A stretch of 64,000 nucleotides of DNA from Podospora comata (GCA_017354895.1 CP071493.1:3844001-3908000); one strand, 5' to 3'; shown: positions 43,109-54,066, numbered from the stretch's first letter. The notes: a model not told the origin generated them from the letters alone. Made by a program: numbers and translations.

Positions 43109-45727
43109 ATGTCTGTCTTTACTTTCGACCCTCTAGGGTCCGATCCAGCACGAGCGTCCTCTCCATGGCTTAAACCAACCGATCCTCACAAGAAGTCTAG
43201 TCTCGCTGCGGATCATCCGCCAACGCGGAAAGGAACCATTGGGTCAGGCCTCTTATCAGACTACGGCGTCACCAAACTGGAGCCAGAGCCGCAAGAAGGC
43301 CCAACCGAGTACAAACTGCACCTCCTGCTGAGGTCTCGGAGGAGATATGAGCATATCAGCACCGCAACACGAATATCTGGCTCCATCAACCGCCCTTCAA
43401 TCGAATCCAGAACTTCCAAGCCAGCACCAGCCCTCCCAGGCTGTTCCACCACTACACAAACTCGACAGGACCGCCTCGAGCACCTCACTACTCAGCTCCT
43501 ATGGAGGCTGCAACAGTCGTGTCCGTATCACTCTGGAACTGCCACCACAGTCCCGGTGATACCGCAGCTCCCTGACGAGAACTTCATTCGGGACGCCCCG
43601 ATCAAGCTGGGAAAACTGTTGCCGGGCCTGGAAGCTTCGAGAGGAGCTCTGTACGAGATCGGAGTTGCAGATGACGGCACGCTTGCTGGTCTCACCAAGG
43701 ATGAGCTTGACGAAAGTCTCAACACACTTCGCATCATGGCTGCCAGCTTGGGATGTAACATGAAGGTGCTCCGCAAGGTTGCGGTTGGTGACTGCGAATG
43801 GATTGACTCATCCGACTCTGAAGAAGGGTCGTGCTCAGGACCAAAAGGTCAACGGCGACAGGCCAGGTTGTGGGTGGCCGAGGCCCTGGTCACACCCAAT
43901 CTTCGACCTAGAGATGCCAGTCATACAGGTGCGGCACGGTCAACCGGGCTCCCTGACCCGACACACGGCCCGCTATCTACGGACCAGCTGCGTGTCACAC
44001 TTACAGGGCCGACGACCTCTGGAAAATCAACACTTCTCGGCGCTCTCTCAACCGGGACGCTGGATAATGGGCGTGGGAAAGGTCGGCTTGGGTTGCTCAA
44101 GCACCTGCATGAGGTGGCCTCGGGTATCACGTCGTCTGTCACTCAGGAGCTTGTGGGATATGATGGTGACAGGATTGTCCACTATGGCCATCAAGAAGTT
44201 GAGTCCTGGATTGACATTCACAACTACACCAAATCAGGGCGACTTGTCTATCTGGTGGACTCTGCAGGACACCCAAAATACCGGCGTACTATTCTTCGAG
44301 GCATTGTAGGATGGGCACCGCACTGGACTCTTCTCTGCATAGCAGCCAACAGTTACGACATCCCCACGCTTGTTGAGCCCGCAGCGGATGCCTATGGCCC
44401 CGAACAGAGCATGGAATTGGCATCAGCCCACCTCGACCTCTGTCTACGGCTTCGGCTTCCCTTGGTTGTGGTTATGACAAAACTGGATTTGGCAAGCGTA
44501 ACCATCAAGAAAACTCTCAGCAGGATCTTGTCAAGCATCAAAAAGGCCGGCCGAGTCCCCATGTTAGTCAAAAGTGGACCAGCAGGGCATACCGACCTCA
44601 GCATTGTCTCAGATCAAGACGCAGCTCTCATCAAAGACGTTGCCGAAGCGCTTCGTACAAACGACGACCCATCGGCCATCGTCCCTATCGTCCTCACCAG
44701 CGCAGTAGACGGCCGAGGAATCGGCACACTCCACGCCTTACTCCGGAGCCTACCTGTCCCCCCTACCCCAACGTCACACGACTATATCGGTGCAGCCTTG
44801 AACCCGGAACAGCCCGCCTGCCTGTTCCACGTCGAAGATAAATACAGCCTCCCCGCCTCCTGCGCTCTTGCCACCAGCGACGCGGATCAGCAAACCGATC
44901 TAGGAACGGTAGTCGCGGGGTATCTAAGGTTTGGCAGCCTGTCGATCGGGGATAAGGTCGTGGTTGGCCCTTTTCCTTCCGAGGGTGCTGCCGGCTCACC
45001 ACCGCGTGACCAGTCCCCGGCAGGAAGTTATGGGCTTTCTTTGTCGCATCCGTCGTCTAATGAGCTGAGCCGGATCGCTGCTAGGAATGCGGTTTCTGCT
45101 TCGGCGATTAAAGGGGAGTGGCACACTGCGAGTATTGTGAGCATTCATAACTTGAGGCTGCCGGTGCAGACGCTTGAGGCGGGGCAGGTTGGGTCTATTG
45201 GGATTATTTTTGATCAGGTCAGGGGTGAGGATGGCGGGGTTCCTATGGGGACGCCGAGATTGAGGAAGGGGATGGTGTTGGCGGTGCCGAGCCAGCATAT
45301 GGTTTCTTCTGGGCTGTCGCTTCAGGCTGTTAGTGGGTTGACGGCGGTGTTTGACGGTGATAATGCTTCTGTTAGCGAGCTGACGGTGGGGAGTTTGGTG
45401 AATATCTATGTTGCTAGTGTGAGGACCGCGGCGAGGGTGTCACGGGTGTCGAGAGTGCAAGCTCCAGGAAGGAGAGACAAGGGGAGGTCGCCAACGGATG
45501 ATATGGATGACGTATTTGGCCTGGGGGGAGATGACAACGCCGCTCAGCAAGGTCAGTCGGAGGTGGGGGTTGGGGTTGAGAATGGGGAGGTGGAGGTTCA
45601 GCTGGATTTGATGAATACACGGGAGTGGGTTGAGCTTGGGAGTAAGATTTTGGTGCTGGAGGGGAGGAATAGGGATCGGTCGGGGCTGGAGGGGTTCGTA
45701 GGGAAGGTGGTTGAGATTTCGGAGTGA
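43109..45727 (+). CDS. GTPBP1/GTPBP2-like translational GTPase
   Basis: Single exon, 872 aa. The G domain carries G1 GPTTSGKST (300-308), a G2-like HEVASGITSSVTQE, G3 DSAGHPKY (384-391), G4 TKLD (457-460) and G5 TSAVDGRG. The layout HEVASGITSSV with DSAGH is diagnostic for the GTPBP1/2 branch of EF-Tu/eEF1A-type GTPases rather than eEF1A or Hbs1. Two beta-barrel domains follow the G domain, broken by a low-complexity insert near 655-690. The C-terminal part has a disordered acidic segment (TDDMDDVFGLGGDDN). Mammalian GTPBP1/2 act in ribosome rescue and mRNA surveillance; the fungal role is little known. The long N-terminal region before residue 290 contains a helical block (DRLEHLTTQLLWRLQQ) seen in fungal members. 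Confidence 0.88.
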   Translation: MSVFTFDPLGSDPARASSPWLKPTDPHKKSSLAADHPPTRKGTIGSGLLSDYGVTKLEPEPQEGPTEYKLHLLLRSRRRYEHISTATRISGSINRPSIESRTSKPAPALPGCSTTTQTRQDRLEHLTTQLLWRLQQSCPYHSGTATTVPVIPQLPDENFIRDAPIKLGKLLPGLEASRGALYEIGVADDGTLAGLTKDELDESLNTLRIMAASLGCNMKVLRKVAVGDCEWIDSSDSEEGSCSGPKGQRRQARLWVAEALVTPNLRPRDASHTGAARSTGLPDPTHGPLSTDQLRVTLTGPTTSGKSTLLGALSTGTLDNGRGKGRLGLLKHLHEVASGITSSVTQELVGYDGDRIVHYGHQEVESWIDIHNYTKSGRLVYLVDSAGHPKYRRTILRGIVGWAPHWTLLCIAANSYDIPTLVEPAADAYGPEQSMELASAHLDLCLRLRLPLVVVMTKLDLASVTIKKTLSRILSSIKKAGRVPMLVKSGPAGHTDLSIVSDQDAALIKDVAEALRTNDDPSAIVPIVLTSAVDGRGIGTLHALLRSLPVPPTPTSHDYIGAALNPEQPACLFHVEDKYSLPASCALATSDADQQTDLGTVVAGYLRFGSLSIGDKVVVGPFPSEGAAGSPPRDQSPAGSYGLSLSHPSSNELSRIAARNAVSASAIKGEWHTASIVSIHNLRLPVQTLEAGQVGSIGIIFDQVRGEDGGVPMGTPRLRKGMVLAVPSQHMVSSGLSLQAVSGLTAVFDGDNASVSELTVGSLVNIYVASVRTAARVSRVSRVQAPGRRDKGRSPTDDMDDVFGLGGDDNAAQQGQSEVGVGVENGEVEVQLDLMNTREWVELGSKILVLEGRNRDRSGLEGFVGKVVEISE

Positions 45728-46127
45728 TGTAGGAGATGGGGGAGGGGGGTAGCTGAGATTTTGGATATTCGTGTCGGGCTATCTGGTTTTTTGGCTTGCT
45801 TGTTTTGGATGATGATTTGGTTTTTCTTTTTTGGAGGAGAGATGATTGGTATGGCAGATTTGGTTACTATATATGTCTAGAGTAGTGTATACATTTATAT
45901 TGTTGTTGTTTTGAGATTTCATTTTCCAGCCGTTTGCGAGGAGGATTGTGGTTCACAAGAACTAGAAGCAGACACCACATTTTCATAGTTTGGATATATC
46001 ATAGATGAATTAAAACTATAAAAAACATGATGACTTTCTCATCTATATACCAGTTTAACCTAGCGCAAGAAGCTAGATGAGAAAGTTGTGTAAGTACCTG
46101 GGAAAAGAGAGGTTTAAAAAGCCAAAA
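45728..46127. other. Spacer with a hairpin-forming inverted repeat
   Basis: This is the 3' flank of the GTPase gene. A perfect 13-bp inverted repeat ACTTTCTCATCTA / TAGATGAGAAAGT lies at 46033-46045 and 46074-46086, with an inner loop of 28 bp, downstream (3' side) of the 5S rRNA gene. Confidence 0.65.
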
Positions 46128-46246
46128 ACATACAACACCGAGGATTCCCCAGTGGTCACCCACCTGAGTACTAGTTCGGCGTTCAGTTATTTGACGAGGG
46201 CAGAGCGGACGGGATGCCGTATTTTCAACTGACTATGGTCGTATGT
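46128..46246 (-). rRNA. 5S ribosomal RNA gene, complete
   Basis: On the minus strand from 46246 the sequence starts ACATACGACCATAG, the canonical start of sordariomycete 5S rRNA. It continues with GCATCCCGTCCGCTCTGCCC, the internal control elements around CTAGTACTCAGGTGGGTGAC, and ends CTCGGTGTTGTATGT, followed directly by a T5 run that serves as RNA polymerase III terminator. Length is about 119 nt, the expected size. Terminal stem pairing (ACATACGACC with GGTGTTGTATGT) is intact. Single dispersed 5S genes are usual in Neurospora and its relatives, in contrast to yeast rDNA-linked copies. Confidence 0.96.
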
Positions 46247-46941
46247 GATGGTTGACGTTGAAAACAACCATTATAGCTTCTGAAAGTCTTGTGGTGCTGG
46301 ATTCTGAACGTAGTAGAAGCTATCACGGCTTTCGGGACCGTGGGGCGATGAAAACGGTTCGAGGAAACTCCCTATAGTAGGAAGAAAATAAACGTGTTGC
46401 ATCATAACAGCTACCTATTTATTGCCTTTGACTTTCCTTTATATATATATCCACTCGAGACTCGAGCAGCAGCAACCTAACAAAAGCAAAACCATCATCA
46501 GAGCCTTGGTTCCCAAATGGGAGAAAACACACACACACACACCCTGACAAAAAAAAACGAAAAGTTCACCAGCCTACACAGAAGTGTAGACCAACTACGA
46601 GAAACCTTGTTCTTACCTTGTTTGACGACTGCTCGACTCCCCACATATGCGAGCAACGCCGATGGCAGTGGGGCAGTACAGCAAGAGAACAATCATTTTT
46701 CTCCCCCGCTCGCTCGAGGAATTGAACTCCAGTGCTGTGCCACAGGGGTTTTGCACGCTGACATTTGCGTCAATCAGATGTAGGCAAGAGAATTTTTCAC
46801 CCCTCTTCTTGTGGCCGGGAGGGGAAGGGGAAAGGCGGGTTTATATAGCTCTCTGTTGCCAAGCGGAATGAAAACTGGCAACACATTGTACTCGAGGTAT
46901 ATACAGCTCTGCATATTTACACCTAGGGTTGACAGCCACGT
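46247..46941. other. Spacer between the 5S gene and mitochondrial ThrRS
   Basis: Contains a second small inverted repeat (ATAGCTTCT / AGAAGCTAT at about 46273 and 46314), a CA/AC run at 46527-46543 and the 3' flank of the ThrRS gene. No gene recognised. Confidence 0.5.
46270..46275 (-). promoter_or_regulatory. TATA box of the 5S rRNA gene
   Basis: TATAAT on the minus strand, 24-29 bp upstream of the 5S start. Neurospora 5S genes carry a required TATA element at about this position. Confidence 0.75.
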
Positions 46942-48486
46942 CTACTCATGAGCAGCAACCCTCTCCCCCACCCAAGCCCTCAGCTCCTCGGGTCCCATCG
47001 TCACCCTCTTCCTCGACCCAGTAACAGCAGACATGTCAACACTGAGAGATTTACCCTCCACCTCTGAAGCCCCAATAGTAACCACCACACTCACTCCCGC
47101 ACTAACAGCCTCTGCCTTCTTGACAGCAATCGGTCTCGCGCTGGTATCAAGATCAACCGCAAAATGCGTCGGAGTAACATCCCCATCCGCGATCCCCAAC
47201 AACCTCTCCCTCACCCGAGTGGCCCACTCCACCACCGGCTCGGTATCATTCAAAGTAATAATCTTGATCTGATTTGGGTTCAACCACAACGGGTACTTCC
47301 CATCATAGTGCTCAATCAACAACGCCATCAACCTCTCCACAGACCCCAGCACCGCCCGGTGTATCATCACCGGTCTCACCGGCCCAAAGCTCGCCAGCAA
47401 CTCCGGGTCAGTAGTCGTCTCCCCCTTTTGTTCCAGCTCCGGCGCGGGAGCAATATACTCCAACTCAAACCTCTTAGGCAGCTGGAAATCAAGTTGTATC
47501 GTCGCAGTCTGGTGCTCCTTCCCATGACTATCCCTCAAGACAATGTCAATCTTTGGTCCATAAAACGCCCCATCTCCCTCATTAACCGTCCAGTCCGTCC
47601 CGCTCTTGTCCAACGCCCTTTTCAAGGCATTCTCTGCATTTTCCCAATCTTCCAGTGAACCGATGTATTGTTCTGGTCGGGTAGACAACGCCAACCGATA
47701 CGGCCCCAATCCAAGGGTGGCATAAGTATGCTTGACAAACTCCAGCGACTTTTTAATCTCCTCCTCTATTTGAACGGGACGACAGAAAATATGCCCATCA
47801 TCCTGGTGGAACCTCCTCACACGAGTGAGGCCGGTGAGGGAGCCCGTGTTTTCGTTTCGGTGGAGAGGGGAGAAGTCGGCGTAGCGGATGGGGAGGTCAC
47901 GAAAGGAGCGTTTCTGACTGGAAAAGATGAGGCAGTGGCCGGGGCAGTTCATGGGTTTGAGGCCGTATTCGCGGTCGGTTTCTTCGGTTTCTTCCGGGGA
48001 TGCGTGGCGGGCGCCGGTGACGGTGTACATGTCCTGGGCATAGTTTTCGAGGTGGCCCGACTTGGCCCAAAGGTCTTTTTTGTAGATGAGGGGGGTGATT
48101 ACTTCTTCGAAGCCGTAGCGGACGTATTGGTTGCGGAGGAAGGAGACGAGGCGGTTGAAGATGCGGGTGCCCGAGGGGAGGAAGAAGGCGGAGCCGGGGG
48201 AGTAGATGGAGGTGGTGAAGAGTTTTTGGTGGAGGCCGAGGGTTCGGTGGTCTGGGGGTGTTTTTTCTGGTGCTGGAGGAGGTGGTGGTGGTGTTTTCTT
48301 GGATGATTTGTTGGATGGTGGGGTGGTGGTTTGGCTGGCAGCGGGGGTGGTAGCTTCACATGTCGAGCAGCTTCGGAGCTGGAGCTGGAGCTGGAGCTGT
48401 CGGGTGGGTAGTGGTGGCTTTTGTGATGGTCTGAGGTTCCTCGTTAGGGAATGGGTTGGCCATCTGGCTACCCTCTGTGGAAGCAT
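46942..48486 (-). CDS. MST1: Mitochondrial threonyl-tRNA synthetase
   Basis: Single exon, 514 aa. The Arg/Pro/Gln-rich N terminus (MLPQRVARWPTHSLTRNLRP) is a mitochondrial presequence, followed by a Ser/Thr/Pro spacer. The class II core starts at HRTLGLHQKLFTTSIYSPGSA. Landmarks: MNCPGHCLIF (zinc-binding Cys), motif 2 in TGLTRVRRFHQDDGHIF, the DGAFYGPKIDI block, and motif 3 near MIHRAVLGSVERLMALLIEH. A C-terminal anticodon-binding domain ends in EELRAWVGERVAAHE. The N-terminal editing domains of cytosolic ThrRS are missing, as is normal for Mst1. It charges mitochondrial tRNA-Thr. Confidence 0.95.
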   Translation of the reverse strand: MLPQRVARWPTHSLTRNLRPSQKPPLPTRQLQLQLQLRSCSTCEATTPAASQTTTPPSNKSSKKTPPPPPPAPEKTPPDHRTLGLHQKLFTTSIYSPGSAFFLPSGTRIFNRLVSFLRNQYVRYGFEEVITPLIYKKDLWAKSGHLENYAQDMYTVTGARHASPEETEETDREYGLKPMNCPGHCLIFSSQKRSFRDLPIRYADFSPLHRNENTGSLTGLTRVRRFHQDDGHIFCRPVQIEEEIKKSLEFVKHTYATLGLGPYRLALSTRPEQYIGSLEDWENAENALKRALDKSGTDWTVNEGDGAFYGPKIDIVLRDSHGKEHQTATIQLDFQLPKRFELEYIAPAPELEQKGETTTDPELLASFGPVRPVMIHRAVLGSVERLMALLIEHYDGKYPLWLNPNQIKIITLNDTEPVVEWATRVRERLLGIADGDVTPTHFAVDLDTSARPIAVKKAEAVSAGVSVVVTIGASEVEGKSLSVDMSAVTGSRKRVTMGPEELRAWVGERVAAHE

Positions 48487-49157
48487 CTTGCCGGCCGGGC
48501 GACCGTTTTACTCCAACAAGGCTTTGACGTCGTCTCGACTTCTGCTCACTCGACGACGGAACAATTCGAAATGCCCAGATTGGCGCTTGGGTTTTCGAGA
48601 TGCACAGGCCACCTCGTCGATCACGGTGGACAACTGGCGGCGGGCCATTCCTCTTTTGGCTAGCCCACCCCCCGGAAGCTAGGGATTTATGGGGATGCTG
48701 CAGGGGTGACCTGGCGTGGCAGTAGAGAAGCGAGACAGCGCATCCATCCAAATGATGCTCCCCCACATCCGAGGAACAACAACATCCTCTTGCTTCAACA
48801 CTACTTATTGCATTGGGCACCTAACTGCATTTTTTCGCCCCGATTGCAGTACCACCATGTTCGTTCTAGTTTTTTAGTTTTTTGAAACCTGCATATAACA
48901 ATCATTATTTACTGGCATCAAGCGCCCATCCTTATCCTCGGTTCTACTGCTGCCTTGTCGTGCGTGACTCACTTATTCACCACGCTATCGTTCCCCTTCT
49001 GATTTGAAGCAATATCGGGTAGCGACAGACTACCGAATCATCCCTGCTCCCGAGTGACGTACATATAGGCCTGCCACGTCGCGTCTGCCTTTTAATTATT
49101 TTTCTTCCCCTCCAGGGACACCGCGTTTGTTCCCCTCGCCCAACGCGACAAACAATC
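48487..49157. promoter_or_regulatory. Divergent promoter region of ThrRS and the 49158 gene
   Basis: A 0.67-kb spacer between divergent starts. Pyrimidine-rich segments precede the 49158 ATG (TTTTTCTTCCCCTCC near 49098-49113). No gene recognised. Confidence 0.5.
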
Positions 49158-50894
49158 ATGGCCATCACTCGAAAGCAGGAGCGCGAGGGTTCGTACCGAC
49201 CTGAAAGTTCATGGCGTATGGTGGAGGGCAGCGAGACGGGCAGCTTTGCCTACGACGAAGAGATTGTTCCCTCCAACAGCGACCCGTCCAACTCGTTTGA
49301 TTCACAGCCTGTCAGCATTGGAGCCTCACAGCCATGGAGCATTGGTGGCTCGCAGGACGAGAGCATCGAGACATATCTCAGCAAAGCCGAGAACGATGAG
49401 CAATTTATCCTCAAGTCGCCCTTTCGCCCGTCGGTGCCACAATCTGTGAGGCATTCCTCGAAGGAACAACACCGTGAACTAGGGCCCGAGTTTGTCATGC
49501 CCAAGGTTGAGGTCGAGAGTCCAACTGAAGAGGGGGGCAGCGCCTGGTCCTCGACAACTATTAAATATCCAAAGAGACCAACACCACCACCCGGGCTACG
49601 GAAGCGTCTTGGCATGGTCAAGGAAAGTCCTAGAGTTCGAGGCCGACGACAAAGTATGAGACAGTCAGGGGAACTGGAACGCCCCGTCCTGAATGATGGC
49701 ATTCTCGGTTCAGTATTCTCCTGGATGCTCGACGTGATTGGGCTTGCGTTTTGGGCCATCAAGTATCCAATCGGTTTCCTGCTGGCCGTCTATGTTTTAT
49801 CTGGCACCACAATCATCGCCAAGAACATGGTCACCAAGTCGCTCGCAGTGTCTCTTTCACCGCTGTGCCGACTCCCTGGTGTCTCTTACCTGAACGTACC
49901 TTTTTGCGGACCCAACAAGTCTGAAGACGACAAGCCCGCAAACGTCGACTTTGACAGCTTGGTCGACGCCCAAAGCCTTCTGGAGCAGGTACTGGAAAGG
50001 ACCGTGGAAGGCGTCACGCTCCCACTCGACATCAAGCGTTCCGAAGCCTCCATTCGCGATTTGCGCACCATCGTCCGGCACAGCAACCTCAAGGGGAAGC
50101 AAGAGCTCGTTCTTGAATTTGACGGCTACATTGACACTGTTCGTTCGGTTGTCCACGAGCTCAGCAGCTTCAACGTCCACGTTGGGTCTACCGTTGACTC
50201 GGTCATCAGCATGAACCGCTGGACAGCCCGCCAGCTCGACACCTTGGAGGGAGACAATGTCCTCAAACCTAGGATTGAGAACAAAGACCCCTGGCTCAGC
50301 CAAATGGTTGAGTGGGTTTTGTCTCCTTTCCAACCTGTGGTCTTTACGGAAGACCACCTGAAGGATACCTACCTCCGCCACGCCTCGCACGTCCAAGACA
50401 GAATCGCCAGCCTCATTCTCGAAGCTCAGACCGTCTTGTCGTCTCTTACCAAGGCGGAGGACCACCTTGAAATCATCCATGAGGTCGCCCACCGCAGCAC
50501 AGAGGAGGTCAAGACCTCGCGTCAGGATATCTTGTACACGCTCTGGACTCTGGTCGGGGCGAATAATCAGAAACTAAAGGACTTCAAGTCGCAGTTGGGT
50601 GTTCTTGGTCAAATTGAGACGCAGAGGTTAAAGGCGGTGAAGCAGGTTACGGGGCTGGTGTCGGATCTGATCAAGATTCAGGCTGAGATTCAGGGGTTGA
50701 GGGATGATGTTTCGGCGGCGGAGCTGGTGCCGAGCGTGCCGTTGAGTGTGCACATTGCGACGATTAACAGTGGGGTTGAGAGGTTGGATAGTGCGCGGGC
50801 GAGGTTGAAGGCTATTGAGGCGGAGAGGGTTAGGGAGGTGGTGGGGCGGGGGAGGGAGGGGGGGGAGAAGTTGATTGATAGTAAGAGGTGGTGA
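49158..50894 (+). CDS. Uncharacterised fungal membrane protein with coiled-coil C terminus
   Basis: Single exon, 578 aa, no family recognised. Residues 1-175 are disordered, Ser/Glu/Pro-rich (with near-repeats SIGASQPWSIGGSQ) and end in a basic patch (RVRGRRQSMRQ). A hydrophobic region at about 185-222 (one long or two short membrane helices: VFSWMLDVIGLAFWAIKYP and IGFLLAVYVLSGTTII) follows. The rest, with a Cys pair (PLCRLPGVSYLNVPFCGP), is helical and coiled-coil-like, with heptad-rich segments around RIASLILEAQTVLSSL and KDFKSQLGVLGQIETQ. This arrangement would suit an inner nuclear membrane or ER protein, but that is inference only. Confidence 0.8.
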   Translation: MAITRKQEREGSYRPESSWRMVEGSETGSFAYDEEIVPSNSDPSNSFDSQPVSIGASQPWSIGGSQDESIETYLSKAENDEQFILKSPFRPSVPQSVRHSSKEQHRELGPEFVMPKVEVESPTEEGGSAWSSTTIKYPKRPTPPPGLRKRLGMVKESPRVRGRRQSMRQSGELERPVLNDGILGSVFSWMLDVIGLAFWAIKYPIGFLLAVYVLSGTTIIAKNMVTKSLAVSLSPLCRLPGVSYLNVPFCGPNKSEDDKPANVDFDSLVDAQSLLEQVLERTVEGVTLPLDIKRSEASIRDLRTIVRHSNLKGKQELVLEFDGYIDTVRSVVHELSSFNVHVGSTVDSVISMNRWTARQLDTLEGDNVLKPRIENKDPWLSQMVEWVLSPFQPVVFTEDHLKDTYLRHASHVQDRIASLILEAQTVLSSLTKAEDHLEIIHEVAHRSTEEVKTSRQDILYTLWTLVGANNQKLKDFKSQLGVLGQIETQRLKAVKQVTGLVSDLIKIQAEIQGLRDDVSAAELVPSVPLSVHIATINSGVERLDSARARLKAIEAERVREVVGRGREGGEKLIDSKRW

Positions 50895-53800
50895 GGGGGG
50901 AGGGGGTGAGAGGGATGGGTTTTTGGACTTGGTCGGTTTGGGAGGGGGCGGCGTCGGTTGGGTTATTATGGGTAAAGGGATTTGGGGGGATATGGGATGG
51001 GATTTTTGGAATTGAAGACCTCCCAGAGGATCGGGATAGGGAAATTCAGAACAGAAACGTATGGGATGGAATTTTGGATGGTATGATAGGAGAGGGAGGG
51101 GATATAACAGATACCCGAAATTTATTGTGGCTTGTTTGTAACTTTTTGGGTAGCATGTTTTCTAGTTTTGCTTGTGGTTAGTTTAAGGGAACATGGCGAA
51201 TGTTTATGAATATCTACTCAAAACTGCAAAGTTATACCTCGAAATGGGTTTCGACTCTGTTAGGTGCGTGTTTGTATATTGAGAAGTATATCTGATGTGA
51301 CTGATCTAGGTATAGAAGGAGAATGGTCTTTGGGTTCTTCTCTTGAAACTGGTTATAGACGACCTTCGCCTGACAAGAGGCATTCACGGTGTTGAGAGGC
51401 AACGGCGATCGAATGGTGTTGTTCGCGCCGGTAGCTCATCCTGTTTGTGTTAGGTTGCTTACTGTATCTCGCTATGGGACTTCGTTTGAGGTGTTGTTGA
51501 CTGATGGTAATGATGGTGTGGTCGCTGACTGGGCATTCATGGGCGTCATAGGTAGGTACCAGGCGATGGTTTTAACCAATCTTGTAGGTGTGCTTTTGGC
51601 TAATAATATCTAATGGACGGGAGAGAGGGAGGTGGAAGGCTGCTTATGGGAAGGCGGGTCGGCGTCGGGATGGTCGGCTTGAGGGACTGTTTTCTCTCGC
51701 GGTGGTGACGAGAAGGGCTATCAAGCCGGAGATGTGATTTCCTTCGGGGAGGCACCTAGGCGAAGATGGGAGGTTGAACAGAAAATAGAACACCCACGAC
51801 CCGGGGAAATGGTTCTCGGACGATGGGGTACTAGCGGCAGCCACGGGGGTTGGGCCATGAGATATTTTTGGATAGGCCTAGCTAGGTAGTAGGTAGTTGG
51901 CGTTTGAACCAGTGTGAACTAGCGGGCCTTTTTTTCAGATGGCATGATCAGTGATGTTTTAGGACGTGGGTTCCATTGGAAGGAGGGCAGCAAACGGGCT
52001 TCATCGATAACCGTCTATGGCAGGACACCAAGGTAGCCCTGGTCCATAAATGATGCCATTCATAGATGAGGTTTCCATCTCGAGCAACCCAGTTGAGGTC
52101 CGGGTCCATGTTTAGATCATAGCCGGTCTGTGAAGGCTCATTCTGTTTTCATGCCGTCTCTCACAGACATTTAAGGCTGTCTCTTATCGAGGTTTAGGTA
52201 CCCAGGATTAGATCAAGCCTGGCTTAGGAAACCCATCCCGTCCCTACCGTTTCTCACAGACATTTCAAGGCTGACCGGTTAACGTTACCAGACGGGGAGA
52301 GTTGCAAAGCTTACCTAGCACCAGGTTTACCATCTCGAGCCGCGCTGTCGATGGTAGTGGCTCCAGGTTTAGATCAAGATTGGCTTGGGAAGAACCATCC
52401 CGCCTCTGCCGTCCCTCACAGACATTTCAAGGCTGACTGACGGCAACACGGTTCGAGATGCAAGTTTGACATCTGTACCCATCCACGGCATGAAGCGTGA
52501 AAGCACAAATTATGACTAGACCACGATATTCTCCCCCGTCTTATAGGCCACGGTAGGTAGTATAACGTGGCATGCATATGCACTCCAGATTTCTAGAGCG
52601 GGAGCTATTCTAAACAGATTATATCATAGGGTCAGAGAGAAGTGTTATATGTGAACAGCAACAGCCGAACGGGTGGCCTGGCTTCCGATGCAGGATAGAG
52701 GCATGTTTTGCTCGCTTGAGGGGGGAGGGTAATATCAACAGTGTTGATGAGAGGCGTGGATGGGGACGGCCCGGAGGGTAGTGTAACTCTTGCAATGCGT
52801 TTTGGACATTGAACGCGAGAGAGGCATCACAACGGATTCTTGGATTGGAAATTGAGATGGACATGGACACGGCAAGAGACTGGACAAGGCAGACTTCTGA
52901 AACGCAGCCATCATCCCGTCTTATCACTGACGAGGGCATCAACGGTCCGTAGGCGCCTCTTTTACCGCCATGCCGGGCTCAATGACGAAGATATCAGCAA
53001 GCGGGAGGAACCGCGGTGCTGGGCGTGATGGCGGCAAAGCTGCGAGTTGGTCACTCTTGAAGAAGAAAGCTAAAGAATTCTCTGGGACGGAATGTGGTAT
53101 CTCCAGTGGACCATCTGGTGAAGATTTCCGGTACGGAAGCCGCTCAAGACAAGGCGGGCAGTAAGCAGTGACTGATCGTCTCACTCCCGTTGGTTGAGAT
53201 CTGATGCCGCACTCGCACTCAGAAAAGAGGTTAGCGGCGTGGGTAGAGAAAATGATCTGATCTCATCACCAATTAGACAAAGTGCCACCCTCCTCCAGCC
53301 TTGTGCCCCTCCTTCCAGAGAGAAGGGCGGTCTGGGCGAAAGCCCACGTTGGGTTGCTTCCCACTCGGAGTTTGGAAAGATGAGAGAAGCCCACCAGCGA
53401 ATAACAAGCACTTCCGCACCCTCTTGCCAAAAGTCACGGAGAAGAAAGTCGAGCGCGCGGTGTGAGCAGAGGCAAGTGAAGGGCGTCTAACTGCAGAGTG
53501 ATTTGGTCGCTGATTGGCTGAGGGTTTCCAGGGTGTCACCAAAGGAATCTATTTCGAGCGGCTATTTCCCCTCTTTTGACCACCGTCCACTCACAAGGCA
53601 CCACCAACACGTCGCTCTCGGCCCCCAGCGCTTAAAAATACAGCATCCCACTGCAGACGGAAACAAGAGCTTCCATAGCGCACTGCATGAGACCGTGTAG
53701 AAGCAACGCGCTTGTACCGGGGTATTCTAGCTATCACAGCATGTACTATGGTACGACCTCCTGAATAAAACGATTTTGGTCCCTCTCTCTCTTGTTCCAT

Positions 53801-54066
53801 TTTGTGCACTGGTTGCTCTTGCTTCCTGGTCCAATATCGCCAATTGTTGTTGTTGTTGCCGCCGTCGACAGTGTTGATCCATCGCTCCATAATGTCTCGA
53901 TAGCAGGTCTACAGGTACTTCCGGAATTGCTGTGCGACTTGTGTTCTGCCGGTTCGCGACACGGAAACGTGGAAAGTGTAGGATACTGAGAAAGGAAGGG
54001 AAAAGAAGCATAAGAGAAGGCTAGGAAACACAGCATAGCCACGACACCGCATATCGCCCACACACC
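50895..54066. other. Largest gene-free stretch (about 3.2 kb)
   Basis: No frame here carries a recognisable domain. It contains a diverged repeat family at about 52065-52450. The right-hand part forms the promoter of the 54067 gene. A hydrophobic minus-strand frame (53746-54063) was rejected. Confidence 0.5.
52065..52450. repeat. Diverged direct repeats, about three copies
   Basis: The block CTCACAGACATTT(C)AAGGCTG occurs three times, near 52160, 52254 and 52416. It is preceded each time by GTTTAG(G/AT)...AGATCA and GCC(T/G)GGCTT-like sequence. The outer two copies also share an upstream CCATCTCGAGC block (about 52076 and 52330). The middle copy is shortened. Spacing is about 93 and 162 bp. 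No coding content or terminal structures identify the origin. Confidence 0.65.

Noticed and set aside
46700-46760. tRNA-like B box on the minus strand (GTTCAATTCC)
   Set aside because: The only A-box-like sequence lies too close, and no acceptor stem pairs.
53746-54063. 105-aa minus-strand frame with a hydrophobic N terminus resembling a signal peptide
   Set aside because: It overlaps the promoter of the 54067 gene on the other strand, shows low-complexity content, and has no family resemblance.
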